A stretch of 64,000 nucleotides of DNA from Achromobacter seleniivolatilans (lineage in GTDB: Bacteria; Pseudomonadota; Gammaproteobacteria; Burkholderiales; Burkholderiaceae_B), in contig NZ_CP132976.1 in NCBI RefSeq assembly GCF_030864005.1, positions 5,084,001 through 5,148,000 of the forward strand, read 5' to 3'. Both the position numbers and the translations under genes were made by a program. The notes beneath the pieces were generated by a model, which ran no database searches, had not been told where the DNA came from, and saw nothing but the letters and a program-made list of their open reading frames with translations. Every line of letters begins with the position of its first letter. Position 1 is the stretch's first letter. Of the stretch, positions 8,674 to 17,563 are shown in pieces.

Positions 8674-8709
8674 GTAGCGGGCGCTTGCCGGGAAACAAGC
8701 GCCCGCTAC
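8674..8709 (+). terminator. Hairpin after the receptor gene
   Basis: A perfect 14-bp stem (GTAGCGGGCGCTTG and its complement) with an 8-base loop, starting 10 bases after the receptor stop and lying between convergent genes. There is no long T tract. Confidence 0.6.
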
Positions 8710-8752
8710 TTGCAATCGAGCCAGTTCCCCGTAGCGGGACTGGGCATCAGAT

Positions 8753-9415
8753 TCAGACCGGCCAGCCGGCCCGCCGGTGGGCGGAATCCCAGAACATCCA
8801 TTCCAGCTGGGCGGCGTGCGTGTAGGCCTGATGCATGGCCTCGCGCGTGTGCGTTGACGCCGTTTCGGCGGCGCGGTCTACCGATGTGATCACTGCCTGC
8901 ACCAGCGCGTGGAATTCTTCGCCGGCATAGGTGTCGATCCACGCAGCATAGGGATTGGGGCGCGTTGCGTGTGCGTGGATCTCTCGGCCGATCTCGGCAT
9001 AGATCCAGAAGCAGGGCAGCAGTGCCGCCAGCGCCACCGGGTACGGCGCGCTCCATGCGGTGGCAATCAGATAGCTGGTGTAGTGATGGCTGGCCGGTGT
9101 CAGCGGCGTGGCTTCGAAGGTGGCAGCATCAATGCCGAATTGCTTCATGAAGCCCGCGTGCAACGTGCGTTCGGCAACTACCGCGCCCTTGGCGGCTTCT
9201 GCGAACTGCACCACGCCGTCGGCGTCGTCCGCCTTGGCGGCTGCGATAGCCAGCGCGCGCCCGAACGCGACCAGGTAGTGGGCGTCCTGAATCATGTAGT
9301 GCTTGAATGCGTTCTCGTCGAGCTGGCCGCTGGCCAGTTCCTGGTTGAACGGCATATCGCGGGTTTTTTCGTACAGCGCGGCGTTGCGCGCCCAGGCGTC
9401 AGAGCTGAAAGACAT
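8753..9415 (-). CDS. tenA: Aminopyrimidine aminohydrolase TenA (thiaminase II)
   Basis: A 220-residue TenA. All residues known as functional in the Bacillus subtilis enzyme fall at the same numbers: Asp44, Tyr47, Tyr112, Cys135 (LLPCFWIYAEIG), Tyr139, Tyr163 and Glu205. It salvages degraded thiamine by hydrolysing formylaminopyrimidine or aminopyrimidine to HMP in the cytoplasm. The start at 9415 has AAGGA six to eight bases upstream; the longer open frame upstream is not needed. It follows the dehydrogenase gene on the same strand with 74 bases between, and this gap folds into a hairpin covering the ribosome binding site (see 9422-9477). No TPP riboswitch is visible. Confidence 0.92.
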   Translation of the reverse strand: MSFSSDAWARNAALYEKTRDMPFNQELASGQLDENAFKHYMIQDAHYLVAFGRALAIAAAKADDADGVVQFAEAAKGAVVAERTLHAGFMKQFGIDAATFEATPLTPASHHYTSYLIATAWSAPYPVALAALLPCFWIYAEIGREIHAHATRPNPYAAWIDTYAGEEFHALVQAVITSVDRAAETASTHTREAMHQAYTHAAQLEWMFWDSAHRRAGWPV

Positions 9416-9421
9416 GAAATT

Positions 9422-9477
9422 CCTTATGCCGAAATGACCGGCGCGCAAACGGTGCGCGCCCGCCGATCGGCATAAGG
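9422..9477 (-). promoter_or_regulatory. Nested hairpin in the tenA leader that would hide the ribosome binding site
   Basis: An 11-bp perfect outer stem (CCTTATGCCGA at 9422-9432 with its complement at 9467-9477) encloses an 8-bp perfect inner stem (GGCGCGCA at 9440-9447 with TGCGCGCC at 9453-9460). On the tenA sense strand the 3' arm contains the AAGG of the Shine-Dalgarno sequence, seven bases from the ATG. Confidence 0.5.
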
Positions 9478-9489
9478 TTAGCAAGTTGT

Positions 9490-10275
9490 TTACTGCATGT
9501 ACCAGCCGTGGCTCACCACAAACGACTGGCCCGTAAGCGCCGCGCTGGGGAAGGTGGACAGGAACAGGGCGGTTTGCGCCACGTCTTCAACGGTCGTGAA
9601 CACGCCATCCACGGTGTCGCCCAGCATCACTTTCTTGACGACGTCTTCTTCGCTGATGCCCAGTTCCTTGGCCTGCTCGGGGATCTGCTTTTCCACCAGC
9701 GGAGTGCGCACGAAACCCGGGCAGATGACGTGCGAACGCACGTTGTGCGCCGCGCCTTCCTTGGCCAGTACGCGGGCCAGACCCAATAGCGCATGCTTGG
9801 CGGCAACGTAGGCGGACTTCAGCGGCGATGCTTCGTGGGAGTGCACTGATCCCATGTAGATGACCACGCCGCCGCGGTTGTCCTTGTACATGTGTTTGAG
9901 CGCCGCCTTGGTCGTCAGGAACGCGCCGTCGACGTGGATGGCCTGCATTTTTTTCCAATCGGAGAACGCGTAATTCTCGATCGGGTTCACGATCTGGATG
10001 CCGGCGTTGGAGATCAGGATGTCGATGCTGCCGTACGCGGCGGCGACCTGATCTATGCCTTTGTTGACGGCGTCTTCATTCGTGACGTCCATGGCCACAC
10101 CCATGGCCTTGCCGCCGGCTTGTTCGATCTCGCGTGCCACGGCGTCGGCGCCGGCCTGGTTCAGATCGGCAATGGCAATAGCCGCGCCAGCGCGTGAAAG
10201 CGTCAAGGCAATTTCTTTACCAATACCGCTGGCCGCGCCGGTAACGACGGCGACTTTTCCATTCAACTGGCTCAT
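9490..10275 (-). CDS. bdhA: 3-hydroxybutyrate dehydrogenase (SDR family)
   Basis: A 261-residue classical short-chain dehydrogenase. It has the NAD-binding motif TGAASGIG (residues 12-19), NAG at 90-92, and catalytic Ser143, Tyr156 and Lys160 (SAYVAAK). The C-terminal end SHGWYMQ and the overall sequence match D-3-hydroxybutyrate dehydrogenases of this group, which interconvert 3-hydroxybutyrate and acetoacetate and help recover carbon from polyhydroxybutyrate. The start at 10275 follows a strong GGAGG. tenA lies downstream on the same strand. Substrate assignment is by family likeness; other SDR substrates cannot be ruled out. Confidence 0.85.
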   Translation of the reverse strand: MSQLNGKVAVVTGAASGIGKEIALTLSRAGAAIAIADLNQAGADAVAREIEQAGGKAMGVAMDVTNEDAVNKGIDQVAAAYGSIDILISNAGIQIVNPIENYAFSDWKKMQAIHVDGAFLTTKAALKHMYKDNRGGVVIYMGSVHSHEASPLKSAYVAAKHALLGLARVLAKEGAAHNVRSHVICPGFVRTPLVEKQIPEQAKELGISEEDVVKKVMLGDTVDGVFTTVEDVAQTALFLSTFPSAALTGQSFVVSHGWYMQ

Positions 10276-10658
10276 GCTGCAACCTCCGGGTAAGGAATGC
10301 CGGTGCGTCCGCGATGCAGGTCGTTGACGCGGCGCGCGGCCGGCGACGGGCCTTGTGACGGCAGGGCTTGATGTCGCCCATCGCCGCAAGGTGCATTTAC
10401 CGATGGTAGCCGCTCAGCTTGAGTAGCGGCTGAATGCGTGGCCGGTGATGCGCAGTATCGGGCCCGTAACCGGGTATGTCATTTGCTTCTACGGTGGGCG
10501 ACGCGTGGCAGGCAACGGCCGCATCCTTGTTACGGGTAACCCAGCCGTCAGGCGTTGTTCCATTGCGCACGCGCCGCCGCTTTGCGAGAATCCGGCGCAT
10601 CCGGCAGGGGCGCGGCCCTGGCAGCCGTCATATATTGCAGGTAAAGGTCAGAGGCAGC
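10276..10658. other. Intergenic region between bdhA and the amidase gene
   Basis: 383 bases between divergent genes, expected to hold both promoters. A 7-bp hairpin (AGCCGCT/AGCGGCT, 10408-10431) is visible. The amidase frame stays open here up to an ATG at 10476, but that start would place about 60 basic residues before the signal peptide, so I treat the region as non-coding. Confidence 0.5.
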
Positions 10659-11369
10659 GTGGCAACAAACTATCTGAGTCGTTTCTGGAGGGCCGCGGGC
10701 CGGGCGTTGCTTTGCATGAGCCCGATGTTGCTGGCGCTGCCAGCCCATGCCGCGCACATCGTGGTGGATACCGGGCACACGGTCCAACGGCCAGGCGCGA
10801 CTGGCGCCAGCGGCCGGGTCGAATACCTGTACAACCTGGACGTCAGCAATCTGGTGGCGGCCGATTTACGTGCGGCGGGAGACCGGGTGACCCAAGTGGC
10901 GGCCGATGGCGCCGAAATTGACCTGGGCAAGCGCGCCCGGACCGCGCCGGGCGCGGATTTCTTTGTGTCCATCCATCACGACTCGATGCAGCAGAAGTAC
11001 ATCGATGCCGGCCGTCAGCGTGAGTTCGCGGGATTTTCCATCTTCGTATCCGAGCGCAATCCCAACTACGAGAAAAGCCTGCGTTGCGCTCGCGCCATTG
11101 GCGAACAACTGCTGGCGGCAGGAGAAAAGCCGTCCCTGTATCACGCGGAACCCATCGCGGGGGAAAACCGGCCACTGATAGACCGTCGTTTAGGCGTCCA
11201 TCGGTTTGATGGCTTGGCCGTGCTGAAGACCGCGCCGATGGCGGCGGTGCTGGTGGAAGTTGGGGTGATCGTCAATCCGGATGAAGAGCGCCGGCTGGCC
11301 CGCCCAGACACCTATAAACCGCTGGCGCAAGCGATCGCGCGTGGCGCGCACGCTTGCCAGAAGTTGTAG
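10659..11369 (+). CDS. N-acetylmuramoyl-L-alanine amidase, exported (Amidase_3)
   Basis: A 236-residue zinc amidase that cuts the bond between muramic acid and L-alanine of peptidoglycan. A signal peptide ends at LPAHA. The zinc ligands of the family are visible: His in VVDTGHTVQRPGATG, Glu in GRVEYLYNLD, and His in VSIHHDS; the catalytic Glu lies in VLVEVGVIVNPDEERRL. The GTG start at 10659 is preceded by GAGG and gives a normal signal peptide; the open frame extends further upstream. It lacks the AMIN domain of AmiC, so it is a minimal amidase. It ends 12 bases from the convergent nhaA. Confidence 0.85.
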   Translation: MATNYLSRFWRAAGRALLCMSPMLLALPAHAAHIVVDTGHTVQRPGATGASGRVEYLYNLDVSNLVAADLRAAGDRVTQVAADGAEIDLGKRARTAPGADFFVSIHHDSMQQKYIDAGRQREFAGFSIFVSERNPNYEKSLRCARAIGEQLLAAGEKPSLYHAEPIAGENRPLIDRRLGVHRFDGLAVLKTAPMAAVLVEVGVIVNPDEERRLARPDTYKPLAQAIARGAHACQKL

Positions 11370-11381
11370 GCCGTTGCGGGT

Positions 11382-12602
11382 TCAGTGCGGGGGCGTTTCC
11401 TGCGTTTGCGCACCCTGCGCCCGCAACAACAAGAATCCAGCGACTGCCGATACCAGTGAGCCGGTCAGCACGCCAATCTTGGTGGCATCCACCGTAGCGG
11501 CGTCGGAGAAGGCGAGTGCGCCGATGAAGAGGCTCATTGTGAAGCCGATGCCGCAGAGCAAGGCCACCCCATACAACTGGGTAAACGTGGCGTGACGCGG
11601 CAGGCTGGCGACGCCCGTCTTTATCGCCAGCCAGGCAAAGCCGAATACCCCCAGCTGCTTGCCCAGGAACAGACCCAGCGCCACGCCCAGCGGCACGGGT
11701 TGTGCCAGGCTTGCCAGCCCCATGCCCGCAAACGAAACGCCGGCATTGGCAAAGCCAAACAGCGGCACGATCAGCAGAGCCACCGGTTTATGTAGCGCGT
11801 GCTCAAGATCGTGCAGCGGAGAATGTGCTTGCGGCTTGCCCTGATTGCGCGGCCGCAGCGGGATAGTCAGCGCCAGCGCTACGCCGGCCAGCGTGGCATG
11901 CACGCCAGACTTCAGTACGAAATACCAGAGCAGGGCGCCCAGCAGCAGATAAGGTGTCAAACGCAGCACGCCCGCGCGATTCAGGCAGAACAGGCACGCC
12001 AGCAAGGCGCCAGCCATGACCAGCGCGAAGACTTTGAGCTGAGACGTATAGAACAGGGCAATGATGACAATGGCGCCCAAGTCATCCAGGATGGCCAGCG
12101 CGGTCAGAAAAATCTTCAAAGACGTCGGTACACGGCTACCCAGCAGCGCCAGGATACCCAGCGCAAAGGCGATGTCAGTGGCGGCAGGGATGGCCCAGCC
12201 TCGCAGCGTATCGGGGCTGCCCAGGTTGATCGCCAGATAGATCACGGCGGGCAGCACCATGCCACCCAGCGCCGCAATGCCCGGCAGGATGATTCTTGCC
12301 GTACCGCGCAGCTGGCCGTCCAGGACTTCGCGCTTGATCTCCAGCCCCACCAGCAGGAAGAACACGGCCATCAGACCGTCGTTGATCCAATGCAGCACCG
12401 TTTCTTTGAGCAGGACAGGGCCGACTTGAAAGCCCAGTTTTGTTTCCAGGACCTCAAAATAAAAAGAGGCTGCCGGACTGTTGGCAACGATCAGTGCGAC
12501 AAGCGCTGCCGCCATGAGGACATAGCCGCCCAGGGCCTCGGACCGCAGGAAGGCTTGAAGAAAAGAGAGGGGGCGGGTGTTTCTCTGAACCTGCGGGTTC
12601 AC
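11382..12602 (-). CDS. nhaA: Na+/H+ antiporter NhaA
   Basis: A 406-residue inner-membrane antiporter with about 12 membrane segments. The two essential aspartates in the middle of the protein are present (Asp173-Asp174 in [11 protein letters not shown]), and so are the family blocks [21 protein letters not shown] and [10 protein letters not shown]. It exports Na+ or Li+ in exchange for protons and helps pH and salt homeostasis. The GTG start at 12602 is chosen because AGGA lies just upstream; the frame is open for 23 more codons. The gene is transcribed alone, away from a 326-base AT-rich region. Confidence 0.93.
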   Translation of the reverse strand: MNPQVQRNTRPLSFLQAFLRSEALGGYVLMAAALVALIVANSPAASFYFEVLETKLGFQVGPVLLKETVLHWINDGLMAVFFLLVGLEIKREVLDGQLRGTARIILPGIAALGGMVLPAVIYLAINLGSPDTLRGWAIPAATDIAFALGILALLGSRVPTSLKIFLTALAILDDLGAIVIIALFYTSQLKVFALVMAGALLACLFCLNRAGVLRLTPYLLLGALLWYFVLKSGVHATLAGVALALTIPLRPRNQGKPQAHSPLHDLEHALHKPVALLIVPLFGFANAGVSFAGMGLASLAQPVPLGVALGLFLGKQLGVFGFAWLAIKTGVASLPRHATFTQLYGVALLCGIGFTMSLFIGALAFSDAATVDATKIGVLTGSLVSAVAGFLLLRAQGAQTQETPPH

Positions 12603-12928
12603 TTGGCGTCCTTCATGACTTGAGTAACATGATTTGTTGGTGCTGAATTTTAGCTGAACAATAACGAACATCTCGGATAAGGCGCCGAACGTCGTCTAAT
12701 TTTTGCAAAAGTTCTTGATTTCACTTGAAATATTCTGCACTTGAAAGGTGCAAACATGCTTGTACTTCCTTACGGGTTTCGATTAAATTTCGATCTTCGA
12801 TAATTCAGTGTGTAATAAGTATTTCAACTGACTTCATAAATTAGCGTTTTCCTTGAATGTCTGACCAGTTTGTAGGCTAGCAACGCCGACTGGCATCATC
12901 GGCTGGCCACTGCTTCATCCCTCAAATT
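12603..12928. other. AT-rich intergenic region between nhaA and the glycosyltransferase gene
   Basis: 326 bases with clearly lower GC than the flanks, between divergent genes. CACTTGAAA occurs twice 16 bases apart (12722 and 12738), and TTCGAT occurs three times at about 12778-12801. Both gene promoters should lie here, but I cannot pick convincing -35/-10 boxes. No gene seen. Confidence 0.5.
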
Positions 12929-14092
12929 ATGCTGAATCCCGTTGAACAGAAAGTTGGCAACCCGGGGCGTCCTTTGCGCATTCTGCATACGGAAGCCGCG
13001 ACCTCGTTTGGCGGTCAAGAATTCTGCATCTATAAAGAAATGATCGCGATGCGCGATCGCGGTCATCACTTGGAGCTGGTGTGCCAGCCGGGCGCCGAGC
13101 TCGGCGACCGCTTGAGCCAAGATGGCTTTACGGTGCATCGGATCGTCATGGATGGCCCTGGAAACTTTTTGCGCGGTGTGGCATTTGTGCGCAGTTTGCT
13201 GCGGCGCGAGCGCTTTGATGTCGTCAATACCCACAGCCGCCGCGATACCGTGCTGGCTGCGATAGCCGCGCGCCTGGCGCGCACTCCGCTGATCGTTCGT
13301 ACGCGCCATCTGGCCAAGCCCATCAATTCTCTTTATGCCTACACGTGGCTGGCTCACAGGGTGATCGCGGTCAGCCGCTATGTGCGCAAGCAACTGCTCG
13401 AGGGCGGTGCGCGGCCCGAATCGGTGGCTACCATTCATTCGCCGGTTGTGTTGCCGCAAGTGAATGTGGACGCCTGCGTCCGGCGCGAATTTGGGTTGCC
13501 CGAAGACGCCTTGGTAGTGGGATGCGTGGCGGTGATGCGGGCCGAGAAGGGGCACGCTGATCTGATCGACGCTTTCCACCTCGTGTCCACGCGGTTTCCC
13601 CAAGCGCATTTATTGCTGGTGGGCGATGGTATGCCCTTGTTCCAGCGCTTGCAGGAGCAGGTAGCGGCGCTGAACCTGGGGACGCGGGTGCATTTCGCTG
13701 GCCGTCGCAACGACATCGGCAATGTGCTGACGGCATGCGACATTTTTGCACTGGCGACGCATCGGGAAGCTCTGGGTACGGTCTTCATTGAAGCTGCCGG
13801 CATGGGTTTGCCGGTGATCGGTACGGATGTGGGCGGGGTGCCCGAAACCATGCAGGCGGGCGTGACAGGCTTGCTGGTGCCGCCGCGTGATCCGGCTGCG
13901 CTGGCGGCTGCGCTGGAAACGCTATTGGCTGATCCGGCGCTGCGCCGCCAAATGGGTAACGCTGGCCGGGATTTGATCCGCGGCAACGGCCTGTTCTCCG
14001 CCGAGCGCGCGGCGGACCAGGTAGAGCAGGTGTACGCGCACTGGCTGTCGGAACTTGGCCGCCTGCCAAGGGCGGCCCGCGCCGCGATTTAG
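12929..14092 (+). CDS. Glycosyltransferase family 4 protein
   Basis: A 387-residue GT-B fold enzyme. The N-terminal Rossmann domain (about 15-185) has the acceptor-side motif TSFGGQE (residues 25-31). The C-terminal domain (about 190-370) carries VGDGMPLF and the nucleotide-sugar motif HREALGTVFIEAAGMGLPVIGT, with the E-x7-E pattern of retaining GT4 enzymes. It probably adds a sugar to lipopolysaccharide or a capsule-like glycan at the cytoplasmic side of the inner membrane; donor and acceptor are unknown. It stands alone, not in a sugar cluster, and its last 4 bases overlap the convergent HIT gene. Confidence 0.85.
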   Translation: MLNPVEQKVGNPGRPLRILHTEAATSFGGQEFCIYKEMIAMRDRGHHLELVCQPGAELGDRLSQDGFTVHRIVMDGPGNFLRGVAFVRSLLRRERFDVVNTHSRRDTVLAAIAARLARTPLIVRTRHLAKPINSLYAYTWLAHRVIAVSRYVRKQLLEGGARPESVATIHSPVVLPQVNVDACVRREFGLPEDALVVGCVAVMRAEKGHADLIDAFHLVSTRFPQAHLLLVGDGMPLFQRLQEQVAALNLGTRVHFAGRRNDIGNVLTACDIFALATHREALGTVFIEAAGMGLPVIGTDVGGVPETMQAGVTGLLVPPRDPAALAAALETLLADPALRRQMGNAGRDLIRGNGLFSAERAADQVEQVYAHWLSELGRLPRAARAAI

Positions 14093-14553
14093 TGCATGAG
14101 CAGCGCGTTCATGGCTTCGACCACCCGGTTGCGGTAGCGGGGCAGCAAGGCCTGCACCTGCGCCTGCCGCTCGGCCCACTCAGCAGGTTCGGCGCCTGCT
14201 GCCACGCGCGGCGGCGCCCAGATGGGATCGGGAAAGTGCCGATCGCCACGCCAGCGCGGGATCACGTGCCAATGCAAGTGCGGCACCATATTGCCCAACG
14301 ACGCCAGATTGATCTTGTCGGGGGACAGAATGGATTGCTGGGCTTCTTCCACCACGTACACAGCCCGCATCAGCAGGTCGCGCCCGTGGGTGGACAAACT
14401 GGTCATCTCGGCCAGATGGGCGTTCCAGATGACTCGCGTGAAACCGGGATAGTCCGCGTCGTTCACTTCAATGACGCGCAGGTGCGGCCCGCGCCATAGC
14501 AGCGTGCCGCCGTCTTCCAGGCACAGCGGGCAGTTCGGGTCGCGTGCGCTCAC
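14089..14553 (-). CDS. HIT family nucleotide-binding protein
   Basis: A 154-residue histidine-triad protein. The active-site triad is PHLHWHVIPR (His92, His94, His96), with the middle His as the expected nucleophile. A CxxC pair near the N terminus (CPLC, residues 8-11) may bind zinc as in some HIT proteins. HIT enzymes hydrolyse adenylated substrates such as AMP-lysine or dinucleotides; the precise one is unknown. The gene overlaps the GNAT gene upstream by 4 bases, so the two are translated together. Confidence 0.85.
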   Translation of the reverse strand: MSARDPNCPLCLEDGGTLLWRGPHLRVIEVNDADYPGFTRVIWNAHLAEMTSLSTHGRDLLMRAVYVVEEAQQSILSPDKINLASLGNMVPHLHWHVIPRWRGDRHFPDPIWAPPRVAAGAEPAEWAERQAQVQALLPRYRNRVVEAMNALLMH

Positions 14554-14999
14554 CCAAGCACCTTGCGGTATTGAATGAAGCCGGAACGGTCGGCAATGCG
14601 GTCATACAACTGCATCGCGCTTGCGTTGGTCTCATGGGTCAGCCAGTACACCCGCGAGCAATTGGCGGTGGCGGCTTCTGCGTAAACGTGTTCGATCAGC
14701 TTACGGCCAGCGCCCGTGCCGCGCACGTCCGGGTCCACGTAGAGATCTTGCAGGTAACAGTAGTCTCCCGCTGTCCAGGTGGACCGATGGAAGATCCAAT
14801 GCACCATGCCGATGGCGCGGCCATTGTCGTAAGCCAGGGCGGCGTGCATCGGCTCGGCCGGGTTCAGGAATCGTTCCCAGGTATTGCGCGTTACGGCGTC
14901 GTCAATGGTGACGCGGTAGAAGTCCTGGTAGCCCTTCCATAGCGGCAGCCATACGTCGAAGTCAGCAGCGACGACAGGACGGATTTCGGCGGTACTCAT
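14550..14999 (-). CDS. GNAT family N-acetyltransferase
   Basis: A 149-residue GNAT enzyme. The acetyl-CoA-binding motif A is present (LQDLYVDPDVRGTGAGRKLIEHV, the R/Q-x-x-G-x-G/A type), followed by motif B (YWLTHETNASAMQLYDRI). It moves an acetyl group from acetyl-CoA to an amine; the acceptor is not known. It is the first gene of a two-gene operon with the HIT protein (4-base overlap). The start has AGGAGG about 10 bases upstream on the sense strand. Confidence 0.88.
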   Translation of the reverse strand: MSTAEIRPVVAADFDVWLPLWKGYQDFYRVTIDDAVTRNTWERFLNPAEPMHAALAYDNGRAIGMVHWIFHRSTWTAGDYCYLQDLYVDPDVRGTGAGRKLIEHVYAEAATANCSRVYWLTHETNASAMQLYDRIADRSGFIQYRKVLG

Positions 15000-15027
15000 G
15001 GCGCAAAGCCTCCTTGTGGCAGGCGGT

Positions 15028-16494
15028 TCAAAGTTGGTCTTCGATGGTTTCTACGATGTGCCGAAGCACTTGAAGCCGAGCGTACCGCTTGTCGTTGGCC
15101 GACACCAGATGCCAAGGGGCGTGCGCAACGTCGGTACGGGTCATCATTTCATTGGCGGCGGCGGCGTAGTCTTTCCATTTTTCGCGGTTGCGCCAATCAT
15201 CCGGCGTGATTTTGAAGTTCTTGAACGGTGACTTCTCGCGCTCTTTAAAGCGCTCCAGCTGTACGTCCTCGGTTACGGCCAGCCAGAACTTCAACACTAT
15301 CGCGCCGCTTGCCGTCAGTTGCTGCTCGAAGTCGTTGATCTCGCCATACGCGCGGCGCCAATTGGCGGGCGCTGTCAGCTTCTCTACCCGCTCGACCAGC
15401 ACGCGGCCGTACCATGAGCGGTCGAAGATGGCGACGCGGCCATGGCGCGGCACGTGGCGCCAGAAACGCCACAAATAGGGGCGGGACAGTTCATAACTGT
15501 TGGGCGCGGCAACTGGGGTGATGTCGAATTGCCGGGCGTCCAGCGCGTGCGTTACGCGCCGAATGGCGCCACCCTTGCCGGCGGCATCCTGCCCTTCAAA
15601 TACCAGCACCAGCGAGCGTTCCTGGAATTTCTTGGAACGCGCTGCGCGCGCCAGCCTGCCTTGCAGCAGGCCCAGCTCTGATTCGTAGTCGTCCTTGTCG
15701 ATCTTGGCGTCGTAATCCAGTTGTCCCAGCCGGTCCACGATGCGGGCGGGGCTGGCGTGGGCGAGGAACGATTGCGGGATGCGCGGCGCGCCACGCTGGC
15801 GCATGGCGGCAAGCACGGCTTCGGCGGTGCGCGCTGCGCGCATGTTCTCGTCGGCGCTGGGAATGACGACCCAGGGGGCATGACCGCTGTCGGTGTGGTT
15901 CAGCACGATCTGTCCGCCAGCGCGGATACGGTCGAATTTTTTGTTGACCTTCAGATCTACCGGGCTGACTTGCCAGGACGTTTCGGGGCTTGCCAGCAGC
16001 CGCTGGGCACGATCCTTTTGGGCCTTGGCCGACAAGTGGAACCACAGCTTGATGATTTGCACGCCTTCCGCGGCCAGCATCGCTTCAAAGCGGCGGATGG
16101 CGGCGGCCTGCGCTTCGATCGCCTCTTGGTTGGGCTTTTTTCGTATGGTCTCAAGAATCAGCGGCGTGTACCACGAGCCGAACACAATGCCCATGCTGCC
16201 TTTGGGCGGCAGGTCGTTCCAGTAGCGCCAAAACGGGGGGCGTTCCAGTTCCTCGCTCTCGGGTGGACCATAGGCCAAGGTTCTGATGTGGCGCGGGTCC
16301 ATCCATTCGTTCAGCAGGTTGACCGTGGCGCCTTTGCCCGCGCCGTCCACACCTGCCACCACGACCAGCAGCGACTTTTCCGCTTTGTTCAGGCGCTCGT
16401 ATTGCGCGTTGAGCAGGGCGACGCGCAGCCGCGCCTCAAGGGGTTTGAATTCATCTTTGGACAGGCTGGGGTCGGCTTCGGCTTCGGCGAACAT
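15028..16494 (-). CDS. pap: Polyphosphate:AMP phosphotransferase (two-domain PPK2, class II)
   Basis: A 488-residue protein made of two fused PPK2 domains. Each has a P-loop (GVDGAGKG near residue 48 and GQDAAGKGG near 300) and a lid/Walker B block (GSMGIVFGSWY and GRVAIFDRSWYG). Two-domain PPK2 proteins of this length phosphorylate AMP to ADP using polyphosphate. The second domain looks complete; the first has diverged (FGSWYTP instead of FDRSWYGR), as is usual for this class, where the C-terminal half is catalytic. It is transcribed alone on the minus strand. Confidence 0.88.
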   Translation of the reverse strand: MFAEAEADPSLSKDEFKPLEARLRVALLNAQYERLNKAEKSLLVVVAGVDGAGKGATVNLLNEWMDPRHIRTLAYGPPESEELERPPFWRYWNDLPPKGSMGIVFGSWYTPLILETIRKKPNQEAIEAQAAAIRRFEAMLAAEGVQIIKLWFHLSAKAQKDRAQRLLASPETSWQVSPVDLKVNKKFDRIRAGGQIVLNHTDSGHAPWVVIPSADENMRAARTAEAVLAAMRQRGAPRIPQSFLAHASPARIVDRLGQLDYDAKIDKDDYESELGLLQGRLARAARSKKFQERSLVLVFEGQDAAGKGGAIRRVTHALDARQFDITPVAAPNSYELSRPYLWRFWRHVPRHGRVAIFDRSWYGRVLVERVEKLTAPANWRRAYGEINDFEQQLTASGAIVLKFWLAVTEDVQLERFKEREKSPFKNFKITPDDWRNREKWKDYAAAANEMMTRTDVAHAPWHLVSANDKRYARLQVLRHIVETIEDQL

Positions 16495-16581
16495 AGGGTT
16501 CCGTCTGATCGTAAAACTTTTGATCGGACGATCTTGCGGGATAAGCCCTCGCTGCGCAAGTGCGCAGCGTTGTCCGGGCGC

Positions 16582-17445
16582 TTAGAGCGCGTCGATGGGA
16601 ATCTTCAAGTACCGCGTGCCATTGGCTTCGGGCGGGGGCAGATGGCCGGCGCGGATATTGACCTGGATAGCGGGCAGGATCAGCGTCGGCATTGATAGCG
16701 TTGCATCGCGTTTGGTGCGCATGGCGACGAAGTCGTCTTCGCTGACGCCTGCACGCACATGGATGTTGGCGCGCCGCTGCTCCGCTACCGTCGTCTGCCA
16801 ACAGGCGTCGCGGCCTGCGGGCGGGTAGTCGTGGCACATGAAAAGCCGCGTGTCTTCGGGCAGGCCCAGCAGCCGATGGATGGACCGGTACAGTTGGTGC
16901 GCGTCGCCGCCTGGGAAGTCGCAGCGCGCGGTGCCCACGTCCGGCATGAACATGGTGTCGCCGACAAATGCGGCGTCGCCGATCAGGTAGGCCATGTCGG
17001 CCGGCGTGTGGCCAGGCACGTGAATGGCGGTGGCCGTCAGCGCGCCGATGCGGAAGGTTTCGCCGTCATTGAACAGATGGCCGAACTGGGAGCCGTCCAG
17101 CTGGAACTCCGGCTCCAGATTGAAAATATTCTTGAACACGCCTTGTACGGCGCGGATGCTCTGCCCGATGGCGATGACGCCGCCCAATTGCCGTTGCAGA
17201 TAGGGCGCGGCAGACAGGTGGTCTGCATGGGCATGGGTTTCCAGCAGCCATTCGGTCTTCAGGCCCTGTTCACGCACGTACTGAGCCACGCGGTCGGCGC
17301 TGGCGGTGCTGCTGCGGCCTGATTTGGGGTCGTAGTCCAGCACTGAGTCGATGATGGCGCAAGCGCCGCCGGCTACGGATTCGTGGACTACGTACGTGAC
17401 GGTGGCCGTCACGGGATCGAAAAAAGCCTGGATCTGAAAATTCAT
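16582..17445 (-). CDS. blh: Blh-like metallo-beta-lactamase-fold persulfide (sulfur) dioxygenase
   Basis: A 287-residue MBL-fold protein with the metal motif HAHADH (71-76), a second His in HVPGHTPAD, Asp in VGDTMFMPDVGTARCDFPGG and His in CHDYPP. The stretch TARCDFPGGDA is typical of ETHE1/Blh persulfide dioxygenases, which oxidise glutathione persulfide to sulfite with Fe(II). It is divergent from a BigR-like regulator gene and two YeeE/YedE genes, the arrangement known from bigR-blh operons of Xylella and Agrobacterium. This version lacks a fused rhodanese domain. It should limit sulfide toxicity in the cytoplasm. Confidence 0.85.
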   Translation of the reverse strand: MNFQIQAFFDPVTATVTYVVHESVAGGACAIIDSVLDYDPKSGRSSTASADRVAQYVREQGLKTEWLLETHAHADHLSAAPYLQRQLGGVIAIGQSIRAVQGVFKNIFNLEPEFQLDGSQFGHLFNDGETFRIGALTATAIHVPGHTPADMAYLIGDAAFVGDTMFMPDVGTARCDFPGGDAHQLYRSIHRLLGLPEDTRLFMCHDYPPAGRDACWQTTVAEQRRANIHVRAGVSEDDFVAMRTKRDATLSMPTLILPAIQVNIRAGHLPPPEANGTRYLKIPIDAL

Positions 17446-17484
17446 GGGCGCTCGCCTGACGGGTGTCGTCGTCTTATCAATATA

Positions 17485-17496
17485 TATTTATAAATA
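17485..17496. promoter_or_regulatory. Candidate BigR operator in the blh-bigR intergenic region
   Basis: A perfect 12-bp palindrome, TATTTATAAATA, sits in a strongly AT-rich core between the divergent blh and bigR genes. BigR/SqrR-type repressors bind AT-rich palindromes over their own promoters; the match to a specific BigR box is an inference. Confidence 0.45.
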
Positions 17497-17563
17497 ATAT
17501 TGTTAGATAGTTTATGCGTCAATATAATGATCAGCGTTCCCTCAGTTGATTGATGCCCACTTG

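Noticed and set aside
9416..9489. TPP riboswitch before tenA
   Set aside because: The conserved CTGAGA and the ACCTGATC-type core are absent; only the hairpin is seen.
10476..10658. Longer N terminus of the amidase from the ATG at 10476
   Set aside because: It would add about 60 mostly basic residues before the signal peptide; the GTG at 10659 with GAGG gives a normal exported protein.
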